Positions 8,566-20,005 are shown, counted from the first letter of the stretch. The stretch: DNA of 64,000 bases from Pseudomonas sp. MYb118 (GCF_040947875.1 NZ_JBFRXN010000002.1:2356001-2420000), one strand, 5' to 3'. Translations and numbers: made by a program. The notes: a model not told the origin generated them from the sequence alone.

Positions 8566-11500
8566 ATGCCCGTCACCCCCGCTTCCGCCAGCCTGCACGG
8601 TGCGCTGCTGGAAAAGAACTCGCCCGACTGGCTGATCGACGCCAGCGCCGAGCGCCGTCAGGCGCTGAAGGACCACGCCGTCCCAACCCCCGACTGGTAC
8701 AAGCAGGCCACCCGCGAGCAGCGCGCCGCAGTCGGCACGGCGGTTGCCGCCAGCCTCGCCGCGCAGAATCGCCTGGACAAGGTCATGGCCGGCCTGCAAA
8801 CGATCGACGCCTTCGCCGAGCCGCTGCTGGTCAAGGCCCTCAAAGATCAATACAAGGTCGAACTGGACCTCAACACCACCGTCATCAGCCTCAAACAACC
8901 GCTGGAGTGGGGCATCCAGGGCACCGATGTCGGGGCCTACGAGGTGTTGCGCCTGCCGCTGCTGCAAGCCGCCCTGCATAACTTCGAGGCGTCGGAAGCA
9001 GAGGACAACGCGTTCCACGCCTCCTCGGGTTTTCTCACGCAAACGGCGGGCACCTTCACCGCCCTCGACACGCCGTTTACCGTCACGCAGTTCACCCGGC
9101 TGTGCCGCGAACTGGACATCGGCGTGAAGTACCAAAGTTATCTCAAGGATTTCTTCAAGCCTGATGAAGGGCAAGCCCTGCGCCTGCCTTTCATTGATGC
9201 GCAGAAAACCGCCCTGCGCACCGCCGCCGAACTGGCGCTGTTGAAAAAGGACATTCTGCCTGCGGACTACTCCATGATCCTGCAGGTGATCGACGGCGCA
9301 ACCGACCCCGGGATGGGCGACCAGCAGGTGTGGTTCCGCGACCTGTTCATGATGAAGCGGCGCATGACCGGCTGCGTGCTGTTCATCATCTGCGAAAAAT
9401 ACCGCTACCCCGAATCGTTGATCCTGTACATCCCCAACGACCCGCTGCACCCGCTCAAGCGCTACACCTTCGAGGGCATGCGCGCGATGTTCAAGCAGCG
9501 CTTCACCACCCGCGATACCGCGCAACCCAGGGATGGCAGCCCAACCCCGGAGCAGCGCCAGTTCAGCCGCTTCGTCGCGTACGCCGACCTGCCGCACTAC
9601 TTCCAGACGTTCACCAAGGATGCGGCCGATCTGCCGCTGGTGCAGAAAATCAGCCCCTATCTGGCCATCGCCAACAAAGTGTTGCAGGGGATCAACCCGT
9701 TCGCCGGTTTCCAGCACCTGCCCGAGGTTCCGGTCGATCAGCAGCCCAACGACGACCCCTTCCTGGCACCCGCCGGCATCCCGCGCAGGGGCGAGGGCCT
9801 TTGGTCGGAGAACATCGAGCTGTGGGGTTATCTGTTCGAGCAGTACCGCGACAAACTCATCGCCGACGCGCGCAGCCACGCGGTGCCCACGGCGGATGTC
9901 GATGCGCGGGTGCGTTCGGAAAAACTCGCGAACCTGCTGAACATCGGCATGCTGGCGCTGACCACCGTGGCGATGTTCGTGCCGGTGCTGGGCGAGGTGA
10001 CGATGGTGGCGATGGTCGGGCAATTGATGTCGCAAACCTTCGAAGCCTCCATCGAGTGGAGCGAGGGCGACATTCAGGCGGCCAAGGCGCACCTGATCGA
10101 CGTGGCGGAAAACCTGGCCTTCATCGCGCTGACCGCGGCGGCTGGCAAAACCCTCGGCAAGCTCACGGCGGCCAAGGCCACGCCGGTGATCGAGCAACTG
10201 GACGCCGTGACCCTGGCCAATGGCGAACGCCGCCTGTGGAAACCTGATCTGCGCGGCTACGAGCGCCCGGTGGCGGTGGACCGCGACGTGCCGGCCACGG
10301 ACCTTGGGCAATTCGAGTTCGACGGCAAGACCCATGTGCGCCTCCATGACCAGTTCTACCAGAAGGCCTATGACCCTGCGCTCAAGCGCTGGCGCGTCGA
10401 GCATGCAGCCGACACCGGCGCCTACCGCCCACCGCTGAGCCACAACGGTCGCGGCGCCTGGCGCCACGTGCATGAACGCCCGCTGAAGTGGGATCGGTTG
10501 ACGTTGTTGCGGCGTATGGGACCGGTGACCGACCGTTTCACCGATGAGCAACTGCTACAAATCGCCGACATCAGCGGCGCCAGTGACAACACCCTGCGCC
10601 GGATGCACCTGGACAACGCCGCGCCGCCGCCTGAGCTGGCCGATGCATTGCGCCTGTTCGAAGCCAATCAGGATGTGGCGCAGGTCATCGAGCAGATCGA
10701 AACCGGCCGGGCCATCGATGATCGATACCTGTTCATCTTGCCGCTGGTGGCCGAGCTGCCACGCTGGCCGGCGGGGCGGGTGCTGCAAGTGTTCGAAGGC
10801 GCCGAATTGTCCGGGCCGTCGCTCAAGTACGGCTCCGAACGGCGGTTGATCAGCGCCAAGCGCAAGGCGCCGATCCGCATTAGCCGTGCCGACGTGCTCA
10901 GCGGCGCGTTGCCGGCGCGCATCCTCGCGGAGCTCGATGAAACGGAAATCGTCCGCCTGCTGGGAGGCGAGCCGGCGCGGGTCAAGGAAGCCCGCCCTCT
11001 GGAGTTTCGCAAGCAGATCGCCGACTTTGCCCGGACCCGCCAGCCCGCACTGTTCGAAAGTCTCTACAGCGGCGCGACCCCGCCGGACCCGCAAGCGGCC
11101 AAGCTGCAACGGCTGTGCCCAGGGCTCAGCGAGTCGGCGGCCCATCGCGTGCTGATCCAGGCCACGGCCGAGGAATTGACCCGCCTGAACACCGGCCACG
11201 CTCCGCTGCGCCTGCTGGAGCAAGGGCGCTGGTACGCGCAACAGGGTCGCGTGGCACGGTCGCTGGCCGGCTTGCACACGCCCAATCTGTTGTCGGCCGA
11301 CAGCAAGCGCCTGGCCCTTCATACACTGGCGCGGCTACCCGGCTGGTCGGGTAAGGTGCGCCTGGAAATCCGCGACGGCCATATCGAAGGCCCGCTGGTC
11401 GATGCCATTGGCGACCCGGCCTGCGCGACGCGCAAATACCTGGTGAAAAAGGGGCCGATGTATCAGGCGTTCAATGACCGCGGCGAAACCCTCAACGGTT

Positions 11501-14500
11501 TACCGCGAGACGGTGACAACTTCTACCCCTCGATCCTGCACGCCTTGCCCGATGAAGCGCGTCAGGCCCTGGGCATTCCCGGCGTGGGGCAGAGCGCCGA
11601 TCTGCAACGGGCGATCGTCGAGCAGGCCATCGCGCAGCCTCTTGAAACTGCACGGCTGGTGCGGGAGCCGTCGGCGCGAAAGCCATGGTTCAAACCGCCG
11701 CAGCGTATTGCCCAAAACCTGCTCGGCTACCCGGCCAGTGGTGATGGGCAATGGGCGGACGCGGATTTGATCGAACGGGTGCAGCTGGTGTACCCGCAGC
11801 TGGCGGATGCCGATGCGCAGAAGCTCTTGCTCGACCAATGGCGCCAGGGCAAGAACCGCCGACAGATCATGCAGTGGCTCGAAATGCGCCTGGAAGAGTG
11901 GGACATTCTAGAGGCGACCCTGGACGAATGGGTGGGCGCGGACACTTCCACGCGAACCCTGTTGGGTGGCAAACGCGAGGTGGCACAAGCGCTGAAGTTT
12001 GCCTGGCGCAACGCGCCGTTGATCTGGGCCAGCCCCACGGCGACGTCGCGGCTCGACCTGTTTCTGGACGCGCCCTTGCCGGCGTTGACGGCGGACTTTT
12101 CCCATGTACGCGAGCTGGGCCTGGGCGGTCCGGGCCTGAACGATGTGAACCTGGACAGCTTTCTGCGCGCCTTTGGCCAGATCGAGCAATTGACGATCAC
12201 GGTGAGCAGTTCGCTGGTGCACAGCATCCCGACAGCACTGGGCAGCCTGTCCCGGCTGACACACTTGCGGATCTTCTCGAACTTTTCTTTCAGTGAGAAG
12301 CAGATCACTGCGCTGGAAAACATGACACAACTGGAACACCTGCAAATGCGCGGCTTGCTCGGTGCGCCTGCCAATTTCGATGTGAGCCGCTTGACCCGCC
12401 TGCGCAGCCTGACCATCGCGCAATTCGACATGATCGAGATGCCTGAAGGTGTGCTCCGGTTACCCGACCTGGAGCGCCTCGACCTGCGCGAAACGCAGAT
12501 CAGGCAGTTGCCGGAAGAACTGCTGGATGGCCACCACGATCGTCAGTTGGCCGGCCTGTCGATGGAGTGGTTCTGGTTTTCCCGGGAGGCGTTCAAGCCT
12601 GTGTATGAGTACGTTAACAATCACCCCGCGCACCTGATTGATATCGAGGAAATGGTCAAGGGCTATTGCCGAGGGCGGCTGGGGCACTTGAGTGGTTCAC
12701 CTGCGGGCGCGTTTCGGCCCTCCACGCAGACGCCGTTCGTGCTGTTGTTCGATGCGTTCATGCGCCGGTGGCAAGGGGCTGAGGCCAGGTTCGCGGCTAT
12801 CGAGGCGGTGCTCGATCAATACAGCGAGCTCGATCATCGACTCAAGGCCTGGCGAACCGGAATGAACGCGCAGGGAAGTCTCAACCTCACGTTAACGCTA
12901 CCAAGGCTCAGACTCAGTTGGTACGAAGGGCTGCTGCATCGCTACGGCGTACGTGCATACATGCCGGCACTTACGCTGACCGGGATAACAGCGGCCGAAT
13001 TGCCGCAGTTCGCCCGCGAAGATTTCGCCCACGTGACGACGTTGTCGCTGCGCGAAATGCGCGCGCCTATCGAGCAGGTACCGGGTTTTCTCGGCAACTT
13101 CAGCCAGTTGCAAAACCTCGACATGAGCGGCAGTCAATTTGCGGATATCGAATTGTCGCGCGTCGGTCTGGATGTCAGTGGGTTGAGCCAACTCAAGGCC
13201 TTGAACCTCAGTGGAACCAATCTTGAATTTTGGCCAGCCGGCACAGAGAACCTGACCTGGCTGGACTTGAGCAACACCGCCATCAGCACCTTGCCGGATG
13301 ACGTCCTGGCGAGTGATGAGCGGTTGCTGCGCACGCACCTGAAAGGTACGCCATTGCCGCCTCAGGTTCACGAGGCGCTCACGGCCACCCGTGCACGCAT
13401 CGAGCAGGCCAGGGGCCTGCCGCCCGGCACCCTCGAACGCCTGGCCGGCGATCCGCTGCCCCGGGCCTTTCCCCCGCCAGAGACGGTGGCGTCGATTTTC
13501 CTGTCGCTGTTGCCGCTGCCGGTCGATGCGCCAGCCACAGAAGGCCTCGCCCAGCGGTTGCAGCGGGTGTCCCCGCTGCCGGATGACGAAGCGTTGCGGG
13601 CGATTGCGCAAATGCGCGCCGATGGGCTCAGCGAGGCGCGGGTGGCAGAACGCATCGGCAGTTGGCACCGGGACCTGGTGAGTCTGACCCGCCAATTGAA
13701 CGGCTGGCTGTGCATCCGCGAAACCGAAGGCGCGGGTTGGCAGGTGGCGTCGCATACTCGCCGCCTGGCGGCGTTGCGCATTGTCCAGTGCTGGCGCGAA
13801 AGCCTGATCGGCTGGAGCGGTATCGCCGACCGCACGCTGAGCCTCGATGGTTTGCAGGTGGGCAACCTGCCCGAACTGCCGGTGCGGTTCCCCCATGTGG
13901 AGTCCCTGGACCTGACGGCGGTCAGGCTGTCGGGCCAGGACTCCAATGGGTTCCTCAGGACGTTCACCGGGCTGCGCAGCCTGACGCTCAGCGGCCAGGC
14001 CTTACCCGAACTGCCGCGTGCCCTCTCGTCCATGGCCATGCTGGAACGCTTGGCGCTGTCGGGCATCGAGTTGCTCGACCCGCAGGAAGTCTACTCGGTG
14101 CTGGGCCCGCTCGAGCACCTGCACTGGCTGGACCTGAGCCACAACGACATGCCGTCCTTCAGCGTTGCAAGCTTGCCGCGACTGGAAGTGCTGGATCTGC
14201 GCAACAACCTGATCACGCACTGGCCCGAGGGCACGCTGCACTCTACGCATCTGCGCGAGTTGAACCTGAGCGGCAACCGCATTGCCGACATTCCCGTCGA
14301 GGCCTTCAATGGGCAACACGACGGCCTGATGCAGGGCACGGACCTGTCCGACAACAGCCTGTCGGGTGACAGCCTGATGCGTTTGTGGGAATACGCGCAG
14401 AGCGTGCAGCCCAACGCATGGCTGGGTTACACGCCGGATGATGTCGACCTGTTGCTCGACGAGTCGGGCAGTGGCAGCGAGGAGGAGGTGACGGTCGAGA

Positions 14501-15423
14501 GCGATGTTGACGAAGGGCCCATGCCCGTCCTGCCGGACGAGGTGATCACCCAGCTCGAGGCGCGGCCTGAGGATCTGCAACCGTGGCTCGAGGTGCTTGA
14601 CCCCGCCGTGGCGGCCAGCCACCGAACGCTGTGGAATCAGTTGGCGGCCGAGCCTGACAATGGCGCGTTTTTTCACCTGCTGGGGTTACTGCGCCTGACC
14701 CCTGAGTACCGCCTGGCGCGCGCGGACTTGACCCGGCGGGTGTGGGACGTGTCGAGTGCCGCCGCCGAGAACAGCGAATTGCGCCAAGCCCTGTTCGGCA
14801 TGGCCAGCACCCATGGCACCTGCGAGGACGGGCGGATCCTGACGTTCAGCGCCCTGGAGGTGAAGGTGTTCGAGAACAAGGTGCTGCAGGGCATCGCGCC
14901 GGATCGCCTGGAAGAAAAAGGCGCGGCGTTGTTGCGTTTGTCCCGTCAGTTGTTTCGCCTGGGCAAGGTCGAGGAGTTGGCCGACAAAGCCATCGGCGCC
15001 CATGGCGACCCGGCGGAAGTACGCCTGGAATACCGTCTGGGCCTGGCCCGTGGCTGGCCCGACGGCCTGGAGTTGCCCGGGCAGCCAAAACACATGATGT
15101 ATGGGCGGCCCATCAGCGGCGCGGTGTTGCAACAGGCTCGCGCGACCATTGAAGCCATGGAACGCTCGGACGCGTTTTATGAAGACCTGATCAGCCGCGA
15201 TTACTGGGTGCAGTACCTGGAGGAAAAATACCCCGAGGCGTTCAGCACCCTGAACCGCGACGCCGCCCGGCGGCAAGGCCAAGTGGAGGATGCCCACCAG
15301 GGGCTGGGCGACGCCGGGTACGCGGGAGCGGTGGAAATGCTCGGCATCGAGCTGAGCATTGCGCGCAACGAGAAACTGATCGAGCTGTCGCGCCGGGAAA
15401 CCGCGGCAACATCGGCCACCTGA
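8566..15423 (+). CDS. Giant NEL-type E3 ubiquitin ligase with toxin-like N-terminus and LRR blocks
   Basis: One unbroken 2285-residue frame. Residues 1-1000 resemble the dermonecrotic-toxin-like region (DUF6543) of large Pseudomonas proteins, with a hydrophobic stretch at about 455-530 (LLNIGMLALTTVAMFVPVLG). Leucine-rich repeats occur in three blocks, about 1175-1322, 1469-1598 and 1759-1945; units read LxxLxLxxxxIxxLP. An acidic linker (about 1967-1985) precedes a C-terminal NEL domain of about 300 residues with the catalytic motif Cys2086-Glu-Asp in THGTCEDGR. NEL ligases (IpaH, SspH) are injected effectors that ubiquitinate eukaryotic proteins. No secretion genes or signal peptide are seen, so delivery is unknown. 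It is much longer than IpaH (about 550 residues). The start follows TGGAGAA. Confidence 0.85.
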   Translation: MPVTPASASLHGALLEKNSPDWLIDASAERRQALKDHAVPTPDWYKQATREQRAAVGTAVAASLAAQNRLDKVMAGLQTIDAFAEPLLVKALKDQYKVELDLNTTVISLKQPLEWGIQGTDVGAYEVLRLPLLQAALHNFEASEAEDNAFHASSGFLTQTAGTFTALDTPFTVTQFTRLCRELDIGVKYQSYLKDFFKPDEGQALRLPFIDAQKTALRTAAELALLKKDILPADYSMILQVIDGATDPGMGDQQVWFRDLFMMKRRMTGCVLFIICEKYRYPESLILYIPNDPLHPLKRYTFEGMRAMFKQRFTTRDTAQPRDGSPTPEQRQFSRFVAYADLPHYFQTFTKDAADLPLVQKISPYLAIANKVLQGINPFAGFQHLPEVPVDQQPNDDPFLAPAGIPRRGEGLWSENIELWGYLFEQYRDKLIADARSHAVPTADVDARVRSEKLANLLNIGMLALTTVAMFVPVLGEVTMVAMVGQLMSQTFEASIEWSEGDIQAAKAHLIDVAENLAFIALTAAAGKTLGKLTAAKATPVIEQLDAVTLANGERRLWKPDLRGYERPVAVDRDVPATDLGQFEFDGKTHVRLHDQFYQKAYDPALKRWRVEHAADTGAYRPPLSHNGRGAWRHVHERPLKWDRLTLLRRMGPVTDRFTDEQLLQIADISGASDNTLRRMHLDNAAPPPELADALRLFEANQDVAQVIEQIETGRAIDDRYLFILPLVAELPRWPAGRVLQVFEGAELSGPSLKYGSERRLISAKRKAPIRISRADVLSGALPARILAELDETEIVRLLGGEPARVKEARPLEFRKQIADFARTRQPALFESLYSGATPPDPQAAKLQRLCPGLSESAAHRVLIQATAEELTRLNTGHAPLRLLEQGRWYAQQGRVARSLAGLHTPNLLSADSKRLALHTLARLPGWSGKVRLEIRDGHIEGPLVDAIGDPACATRKYLVKKGPMYQAFNDRGETLNGLPRDGDNFYPSILHALPDEARQALGIPGVGQSADLQRAIVEQAIAQPLETARLVREPSARKPWFKPPQRIAQNLLGYPASGDGQWADADLIERVQLVYPQLADADAQKLLLDQWRQGKNRRQIMQWLEMRLEEWDILEATLDEWVGADTSTRTLLGGKREVAQALKFAWRNAPLIWASPTATSRLDLFLDAPLPALTADFSHVRELGLGGPGLNDVNLDSFLRAFGQIEQLTITVSSSLVHSIPTALGSLSRLTHLRIFSNFSFSEKQITALENMTQLEHLQMRGLLGAPANFDVSRLTRLRSLTIAQFDMIEMPEGVLRLPDLERLDLRETQIRQLPEELLDGHHDRQLAGLSMEWFWFSREAFKPVYEYVNNHPAHLIDIEEMVKGYCRGRLGHLSGSPAGAFRPSTQTPFVLLFDAFMRRWQGAEARFAAIEAVLDQYSELDHRLKAWRTGMNAQGSLNLTLTLPRLRLSWYEGLLHRYGVRAYMPALTLTGITAAELPQFAREDFAHVTTLSLREMRAPIEQVPGFLGNFSQLQNLDMSGSQFADIELSRVGLDVSGLSQLKALNLSGTNLEFWPAGTENLTWLDLSNTAISTLPDDVLASDERLLRTHLKGTPLPPQVHEALTATRARIEQARGLPPGTLERLAGDPLPRAFPPPETVASIFLSLLPLPVDAPATEGLAQRLQRVSPLPDDEALRAIAQMRADGLSEARVAERIGSWHRDLVSLTRQLNGWLCIRETEGAGWQVASHTRRLAALRIVQCWRESLIGWSGIADRTLSLDGLQVGNLPELPVRFPHVESLDLTAVRLSGQDSNGFLRTFTGLRSLTLSGQALPELPRALSSMAMLERLALSGIELLDPQEVYSVLGPLEHLHWLDLSHNDMPSFSVASLPRLEVLDLRNNLITHWPEGTLHSTHLRELNLSGNRIADIPVEAFNGQHDGLMQGTDLSDNSLSGDSLMRLWEYAQSVQPNAWLGYTPDDVDLLLDESGSGSEEEVTVESDVDEGPMPVLPDEVITQLEARPEDLQPWLEVLDPAVAASHRTLWNQLAAEPDNGAFFHLLGLLRLTPEYRLARADLTRRVWDVSSAAAENSELRQALFGMASTHGTCEDGRILTFSALEVKVFENKVLQGIAPDRLEEKGAALLRLSRQLFRLGKVEELADKAIGAHGDPAEVRLEYRLGLARGWPDGLELPGQPKHMMYGRPISGAVLQQARATIEAMERSDAFYEDLISRDYWVQYLEEKYPEAFSTLNRDAARRQGQVEDAHQGLGDAGYAGAVEMLGIELSIARNEKLIELSRRETAATSAT

Positions 15424-15430
15424 CGCCATT

Positions 15431-15461
15431 GATCGTTCCCACGCGGAGCGTGGGAACGATC
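15431..15461. terminator. Perfect palindrome between the ligase gene and ureC
   Basis: Two perfect 14-base arms (GATCGTTCCCACGC and its complement) with a 3-base loop lie 7 bases after the ligase stop codon and before the end of the convergent ureC. The hairpin is strong, but no T-run follows on either side. It may be a bidirectional end signal or another dispersed Pseudomonas palindrome. A lone half REP (CATCGCGAGCAGG) follows directly. Confidence 0.6.
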
Positions 15462-15482
15462 GACGACCATCGCGAGCAGGTT

Positions 15483-17183
15483 TCAGAACAGGAAATACCG
15501 CTGCGCCATCGGCAGGGTTTCTGCCGGTTCGCACCATAGCAATTGCCCGTTGGCCTTGACCTGGTAGGTCTGCGGGTCGACGTCGATGGCGGGCAGGTAG
15601 TCGTTGTGGATCAGGTCGGTTTTCTGCACGTCGCGGCAACCTTTGACCGCGGCGATTTTCTTCTTCAACCCCAGGGCCTCGGGAAGGCCCGCCGCCTGCG
15701 CTGCCTGGCTGATGAAGGTCAGGCTGGTGGCGTGCAGCGAGCCGCCGTAGCTGGCGAACATCGGTCGGTAATGCACCGGCTGCGGGGTCGGGATCGAGGC
15801 GTTGGCGTCGCCCATCAGGCTGGCCGCAATGGCCCCGCCCTTGAGGATCAACGTCGGCTTGACCCCGAAAAACGCCGGGCGCCACAGCACCAGGTCGGCC
15901 CATTTGCCCACTTCCACCGAGCCCACTTCATGGCTGATGCCGTGGGTGATCGCCGGGTTGATGGTGTACTTGGCGATGTAGCGTTTGGCGCGGAAGTTGT
16001 CGTTGCCTGCGCCGTCGCCGGGCAGCGGGCCGCGCTGTTTTTTCATCTTGTCGGCGGTCTGCCAGGTGCGCGTGATCACTTCACCCACGCGGCCCATGGC
16101 CTGGCTGTCGGAGCTGATCATCGAGAACGCGCCGAGGTCATGCAGAATGTCTTCGGCGGCAATCGTCTCGCGACGGATACGGCTCTCGGCGAAGGCCACG
16201 TCCTCGGCGATGCTCGGGTCCAGGTGGTGGCATACCATCAGCATGTCCAGGTGTTCGTCGATGGTGTTGCGGGTGAACGGCCGGGTCGGGTTGGTCGAGC
16301 TGGGCAGCACGTTGGCGAACCCGCAGGCCTTGATGATGTCCGGCGCATGGCCGCCGCCGGCGCCTTCGGTGTGATAGGTGTGGATGGTGCGGCCCTTGAA
16401 CGCGCCGAGGGTGGTTTCGACGAAACCGGACTCATTGAGGGTGTCGGTGTGGATCGCCACCTGCACGTCGTAGTCGTCAGCCACGCTCAGGCAGTTGTCG
16501 ATGCTCGCCGGGGTGGTGCCCCAGTCTTCGTGCAGTTTCAGGCCGATGGCGCCGGCCTTGACCTGCTCGATCAACGGCTCGGGCAGGCTGGCGTTGCCCT
16601 TGCCGGTCAGGCCGATGTTCATCGGGAAGGCATCCGCCGCCTGGAGCATCCGCGCCAGGTGCCAGGGCCCCGAGGTGCAGGTAGTGGCGTTGGTGCCGGT
16701 GGCCGGCCCCGTGCCGCCGCCGATCATGGTGGTGACGCCGCTCATCAGCGCCTCTTCGATCTGTTGCGGGCAGATGAAATGGATATGCGTGTCGATGCCG
16801 CCGGCGGTGAGGATCATGCCTTCACCGGCGATCACTTCGGTGCTGGCGCCGATGGCGATGGTCACGCCCGGCTGCACGTCCGGGTTACCGGCCTTGCCGA
16901 TGCCGGCCACGCGCCCGTCCTTGAGGCCGACGTCGGCCTTGACGATGCCCCAGTGGTCGACGATCAGCGCATTGGTGATCACCGTGTCGACCACCTCGGC
17001 GGCGAGCAACTGGCTCTGGCCTTGGCCATCACGAATTACCTTGCCGCCGCCGAACTTCACTTCTTCGCCGTAGGTGGTGAAGTCCTGTTCCACTTCGATC
17101 CACAGTTCGGTGTCGGCCAGGCGGACCTTGTCACCGACGGTGGGGCCGAACATGTCGGCGTAGGCTTGACGGGAGATCTTCAT
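15483..17183 (-). CDS. ureC: Urease alpha subunit UreC
   Basis: The 566-residue catalytic subunit, which hydrolyses urea to ammonia and carbamate. All nickel-site residues are present: His133 and His135 (THIHF), the carbamylated Lys216 (GLKLHED), His245, His271 ([14 protein letters not shown]) and Asp359 (SSDSQAMG). The mobile-flap Cys318 and His319 are in MVCHHLDPS. The length is standard. It is the last gene of the leftward ureD-ureA-pitA-GNAT-ureB-ureC cluster. It is separated from ureB by 105 bases with a REP pair, which may lower its transcript level relative to the upstream genes. Confidence 0.97.
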   Translation of the reverse strand: MKISRQAYADMFGPTVGDKVRLADTELWIEVEQDFTTYGEEVKFGGGKVIRDGQGQSQLLAAEVVDTVITNALIVDHWGIVKADVGLKDGRVAGIGKAGNPDVQPGVTIAIGASTEVIAGEGMILTAGGIDTHIHFICPQQIEEALMSGVTTMIGGGTGPATGTNATTCTSGPWHLARMLQAADAFPMNIGLTGKGNASLPEPLIEQVKAGAIGLKLHEDWGTTPASIDNCLSVADDYDVQVAIHTDTLNESGFVETTLGAFKGRTIHTYHTEGAGGGHAPDIIKACGFANVLPSSTNPTRPFTRNTIDEHLDMLMVCHHLDPSIAEDVAFAESRIRRETIAAEDILHDLGAFSMISSDSQAMGRVGEVITRTWQTADKMKKQRGPLPGDGAGNDNFRAKRYIAKYTINPAITHGISHEVGSVEVGKWADLVLWRPAFFGVKPTLILKGGAIAASLMGDANASIPTPQPVHYRPMFASYGGSLHATSLTFISQAAQAAGLPEALGLKKKIAAVKGCRDVQKTDLIHNDYLPAIDVDPQTYQVKANGQLLWCEPAETLPMAQRYFLF

Positions 17184-17217
17184 TCGTTTGCCTTGAGATT
17201 CGATTGAATGTGAAAAA

Positions 17218-17283
17218 CATCGCGAGCAGGCTCGCTCCCACAGTTGATCGCAGGCACCTGTGGGAGCGAGCCTGCTCGCGATT
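17218..17283. repeat. REP pair inside the urease cluster
   Basis: Facing GCGAGCAGGCTCGCTCCCAC palindromes with a spacer of about 15 bases fill the ureB-ureC gap. In an mRNA they would form a tight hairpin between the beta and alpha subunit cistrons. Confidence 0.85.
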
Positions 17284-17288
17284 GAAAT

Positions 17289-17593
17289 CTACAGGTCACC
17301 CATCACCCGCCCGGCAAACCCGAACACCCGTCGCAACCCGGCGAAATCCACCAGCTCGACCTCGCGACTCTGCCCCGGTTCGAAGCGCACCGCCGTCCCC
17401 GCCGGAATGTTCAGGCGCATGCCACGGCTGGCCGCGCGGTCGAAGGTCAGCGCGTCGTTGGTTTCGAAGAAGTGATAATGCGAGCCGACCTGGATCGGCC
17501 GATCACCGCTGTTGGCCACTTTCAAGCTGAGGGTACGGCGACCGACATTGAGTTCGATATCGCCGGGCTGGACCTGGATTTCACCGGGAATCA

Positions 17594-17594
<1 letters not shown>
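17289..17594 (-). CDS. ureB: Urease beta subunit UreB
   Basis: A 101-residue non-catalytic subunit, starting [19 protein letters not shown] and containing [18 protein letters not shown], a family hallmark. It assembles with UreA and UreC into the cytoplasmic urease complex. Its ATG overlaps the stop of the upstream acetyltransferase gene (ATGA), showing translational coupling with an enzyme that is not part of urease. Confidence 0.96.
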
Positions 17595-18133
<539 letters not shown>

Positions 18134-18664
18134 TTACTCCTTGCTGGCGGGTGGTTCGGCGCCAGGGTTGAGGGTCAGTTGCATGAAGGTCAGATCCAGC
18201 CAGCGACCGAACTTGGTACCCACCTGCGGCATCTGCCCGGTGATCACGAAACCGGCGCGCTCATGCAGGCGGATGGACGCGGCATTGCCGCTCTCGATGG
18301 CGGCGACCATCACGTGCTTGTCGCAGACCCTGGCGCGCTCGATCAGCGCGTCCATCAGTTGCGGGCCCAGGCCATTGCCGCGTTGGTCGCTGCGCACGTA
18401 GACCGAGTGCTCCACGGTGTGGCGGAAACCGTCGAACGGCCGCCAGTCACCGAAGGAAGCGTAGCCCAGCACGTTGTGGTCACCGTCGACGATCACCAGA
18501 ATCGGGTAGCCCTGGGCCTGGCGGGCGCTGAACCAGGCCTGGCGGTTGCCGAGGTCCACGGCCTGTTCGTTCCAGATCGCCGTGGTATTGAGCACGGCGT
18601 CGTTGTAGATGTCGCGGATCGCTGGCAGGTCGGCATGCAGCGCGTCGCGGATGGTGTAAGTCAT
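18134..18664 (-). CDS. pitA: Methionine sulfoximine/phosphinothricin-type N-acetyltransferase
   Basis: A 176-residue GNAT enzyme. Segments IRDIYNDAVLNTTAIW, YASFGDWRPFDGFRHTVEHS, the acetyl-CoA loop DQRGNGLGPQLMDAL and MVAAIESGNAASIRLHERAGF closely resemble the P. aeruginosa enzyme between ureA and ureB that acetylates methionine sulfoximine and sulfone. These compounds inhibit glutamine synthetase, so acetylation would protect ammonia assimilation, fitting the nitrogen setting. ATG at 18664 is preferred; a TTG four codons upstream would overlap the ureA stop codon. Confidence 0.88.
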   Translation of the reverse strand: MTYTIRDALHADLPAIRDIYNDAVLNTTAIWNEQAVDLGNRQAWFSARQAQGYPILVIVDGDHNVLGYASFGDWRPFDGFRHTVEHSVYVRSDQRGNGLGPQLMDALIERARVCDKHVMVAAIESGNAASIRLHERAGFVITGQMPQVGTKFGRWLDLTFMQLTLNPGAEPPASKE

Positions 18665-18672
18665 GGGCAGTC

Positions 18673-18975
<303 letters not shown>

Positions 18976-19028
18976 CGTTGAGCATCCATCTGGGCAGATA
19001 AAGTAAATCGGTTAAACACAGATCCCCC

Positions 19029-19152
19029 CCTGTGGGAGCGGCGGTGCGACGATTCGACTTGCTCGCGAAAGCTGTGTGTCAGGTGGCACATTCGGTGAAT
19101 GATTCACCGCTTTCGCCAGCAAGTCGAATCGTCGCACCGCCGCTCCCACAGG
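19029..19152. repeat. Long-arm REP pair between ureD and ureA
   Basis: Both copies are of the extended class (TGTGGGAGCGGCGGTGCGAC-GATTCGACTTGC and its reverse), giving arms of about 40 bases. The paired structure lies between the first two urease cistrons. Confidence 0.85.
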
Positions 19153-19165
19153 AAGCAGACCGCGT

Positions 19166-20005
19166 TCAGGTGCTCCATATTCGCGGCGGCACGGCTTCCC
19201 GGCCAAGCAAGGCCGGGCGCAGCAATGCCCACAACGCAATCAACCACCCCCGCGCCAACAACGCCTCACTCGCCAGGCAGCGCGCCACCAGCAGCCCCGG
19301 CAACTGGGTCAGGTCACCGCGTACATCATGGTCCAGCGCACGGCATCGCTCCAGCAGTTCGCCATCGACTTCACCGGTGACCAACAACGTAGCGAACACC
19401 GGTTGCCCATCCAGGCCAATCGGCGAGTCGAGCAGGCCGTCGCCGCCCTCGATGCGCTGACGTTCATGCCAGAGCAGGCGGCCGTCGCGGCGCACGTCCA
19501 GGCGAGCCTGGAAATGCCCCAGGTCGAAGCGCTCGCCACTGGCCGGGCGGCCCAGCGCGACCACGTCCCAGTAGAACAGGCGGGCATCGCCTGCAAGGTC
19601 AATGATGGTGCTGAGCTGCGCCTGGGCCGCGCTGTAGACGATGGTTTCCTGGGGCAGCCATTCCAGTGTCGCGCCATCGCCGACCTTGAGGTTCAGGCGC
19701 TGATGGGCGGGCCCGGCGGCGCGATACCACTTGGCCGCGCCGGGGCTGGTGATCTGCGCCCAGGCCTTGGGTCCGACGCTGGCCGAGATGTCCAGGCGAT
19801 CACCGCCGGCAATGCCGCCCGGCGGGTGGACGATGATGTGCTGGCACACCTCGGGCCCTTCGGCATACAGGTGCTTCTGCACCCGCAGCGGCCCCTGGTG
19901 GCGCCGCTGCACCGGGCGCGTGCTGTCGCCGAAACGGGCATAGCCCAGTTCCAGCTCGGCATGCCAGCTGGGGGTGAACACGGCGCCAGTCGCGGGGAGG
20001 GTCAT
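19166..20005 (-). CDS. ureD: Urease accessory protein UreD
   Basis: A 279-residue urease maturation factor that binds the apo-enzyme and helps UreF/UreG deliver nickel. Family segments include [33 protein letters not shown] and [12 protein letters not shown]. The ATG at 20005 gives the standard length; the frame stays open for 47 more codons upstream, but those overlap the promoter described below. It is the first gene of the cluster. The other accessory genes ureE, ureF and ureG are not in the window. Confidence 0.93.
   Translation of the reverse strand: MTLPATGAVFTPSWHAELELGYARFGDSTRPVQRRHQGPLRVQKHLYAEGPEVCQHIIVHPPGGIAGGDRLDISASVGPKAWAQITSPGAAKWYRAAGPAHQRLNLKVGDGATLEWLPQETIVYSAAQAQLSTIIDLAGDARLFYWDVVALGRPASGERFDLGHFQARLDVRRDGRLLWHERQRIEGGDGLLDSPIGLDGQPVFATLLVTGEVDGELLERCRALDHDVRGDLTQLPGLLVARCLASEALLARGWLIALWALLRPALLGREAVPPRIWST

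Noticed and set aside
8524..10551. A 675-codon open frame antisense to the NEL ligase gene
   Set aside because: High-GC coding strands leave long stop-free antisense frames. The protein is low in complexity order, matches nothing recognised and lies fully inside a well-supported gene.
15431..15461. Phage attachment site at the perfect palindrome
   Set aside because: No integrase, tRNA gene or duplicated flanking sequence is present; it is better seen as a terminator-like or dispersed palindrome.
15543..17207. A 554-codon open frame antisense to ureC
   Set aside because: It shadows the complete, motif-verified ureC gene; no independent ribosome site or family match.
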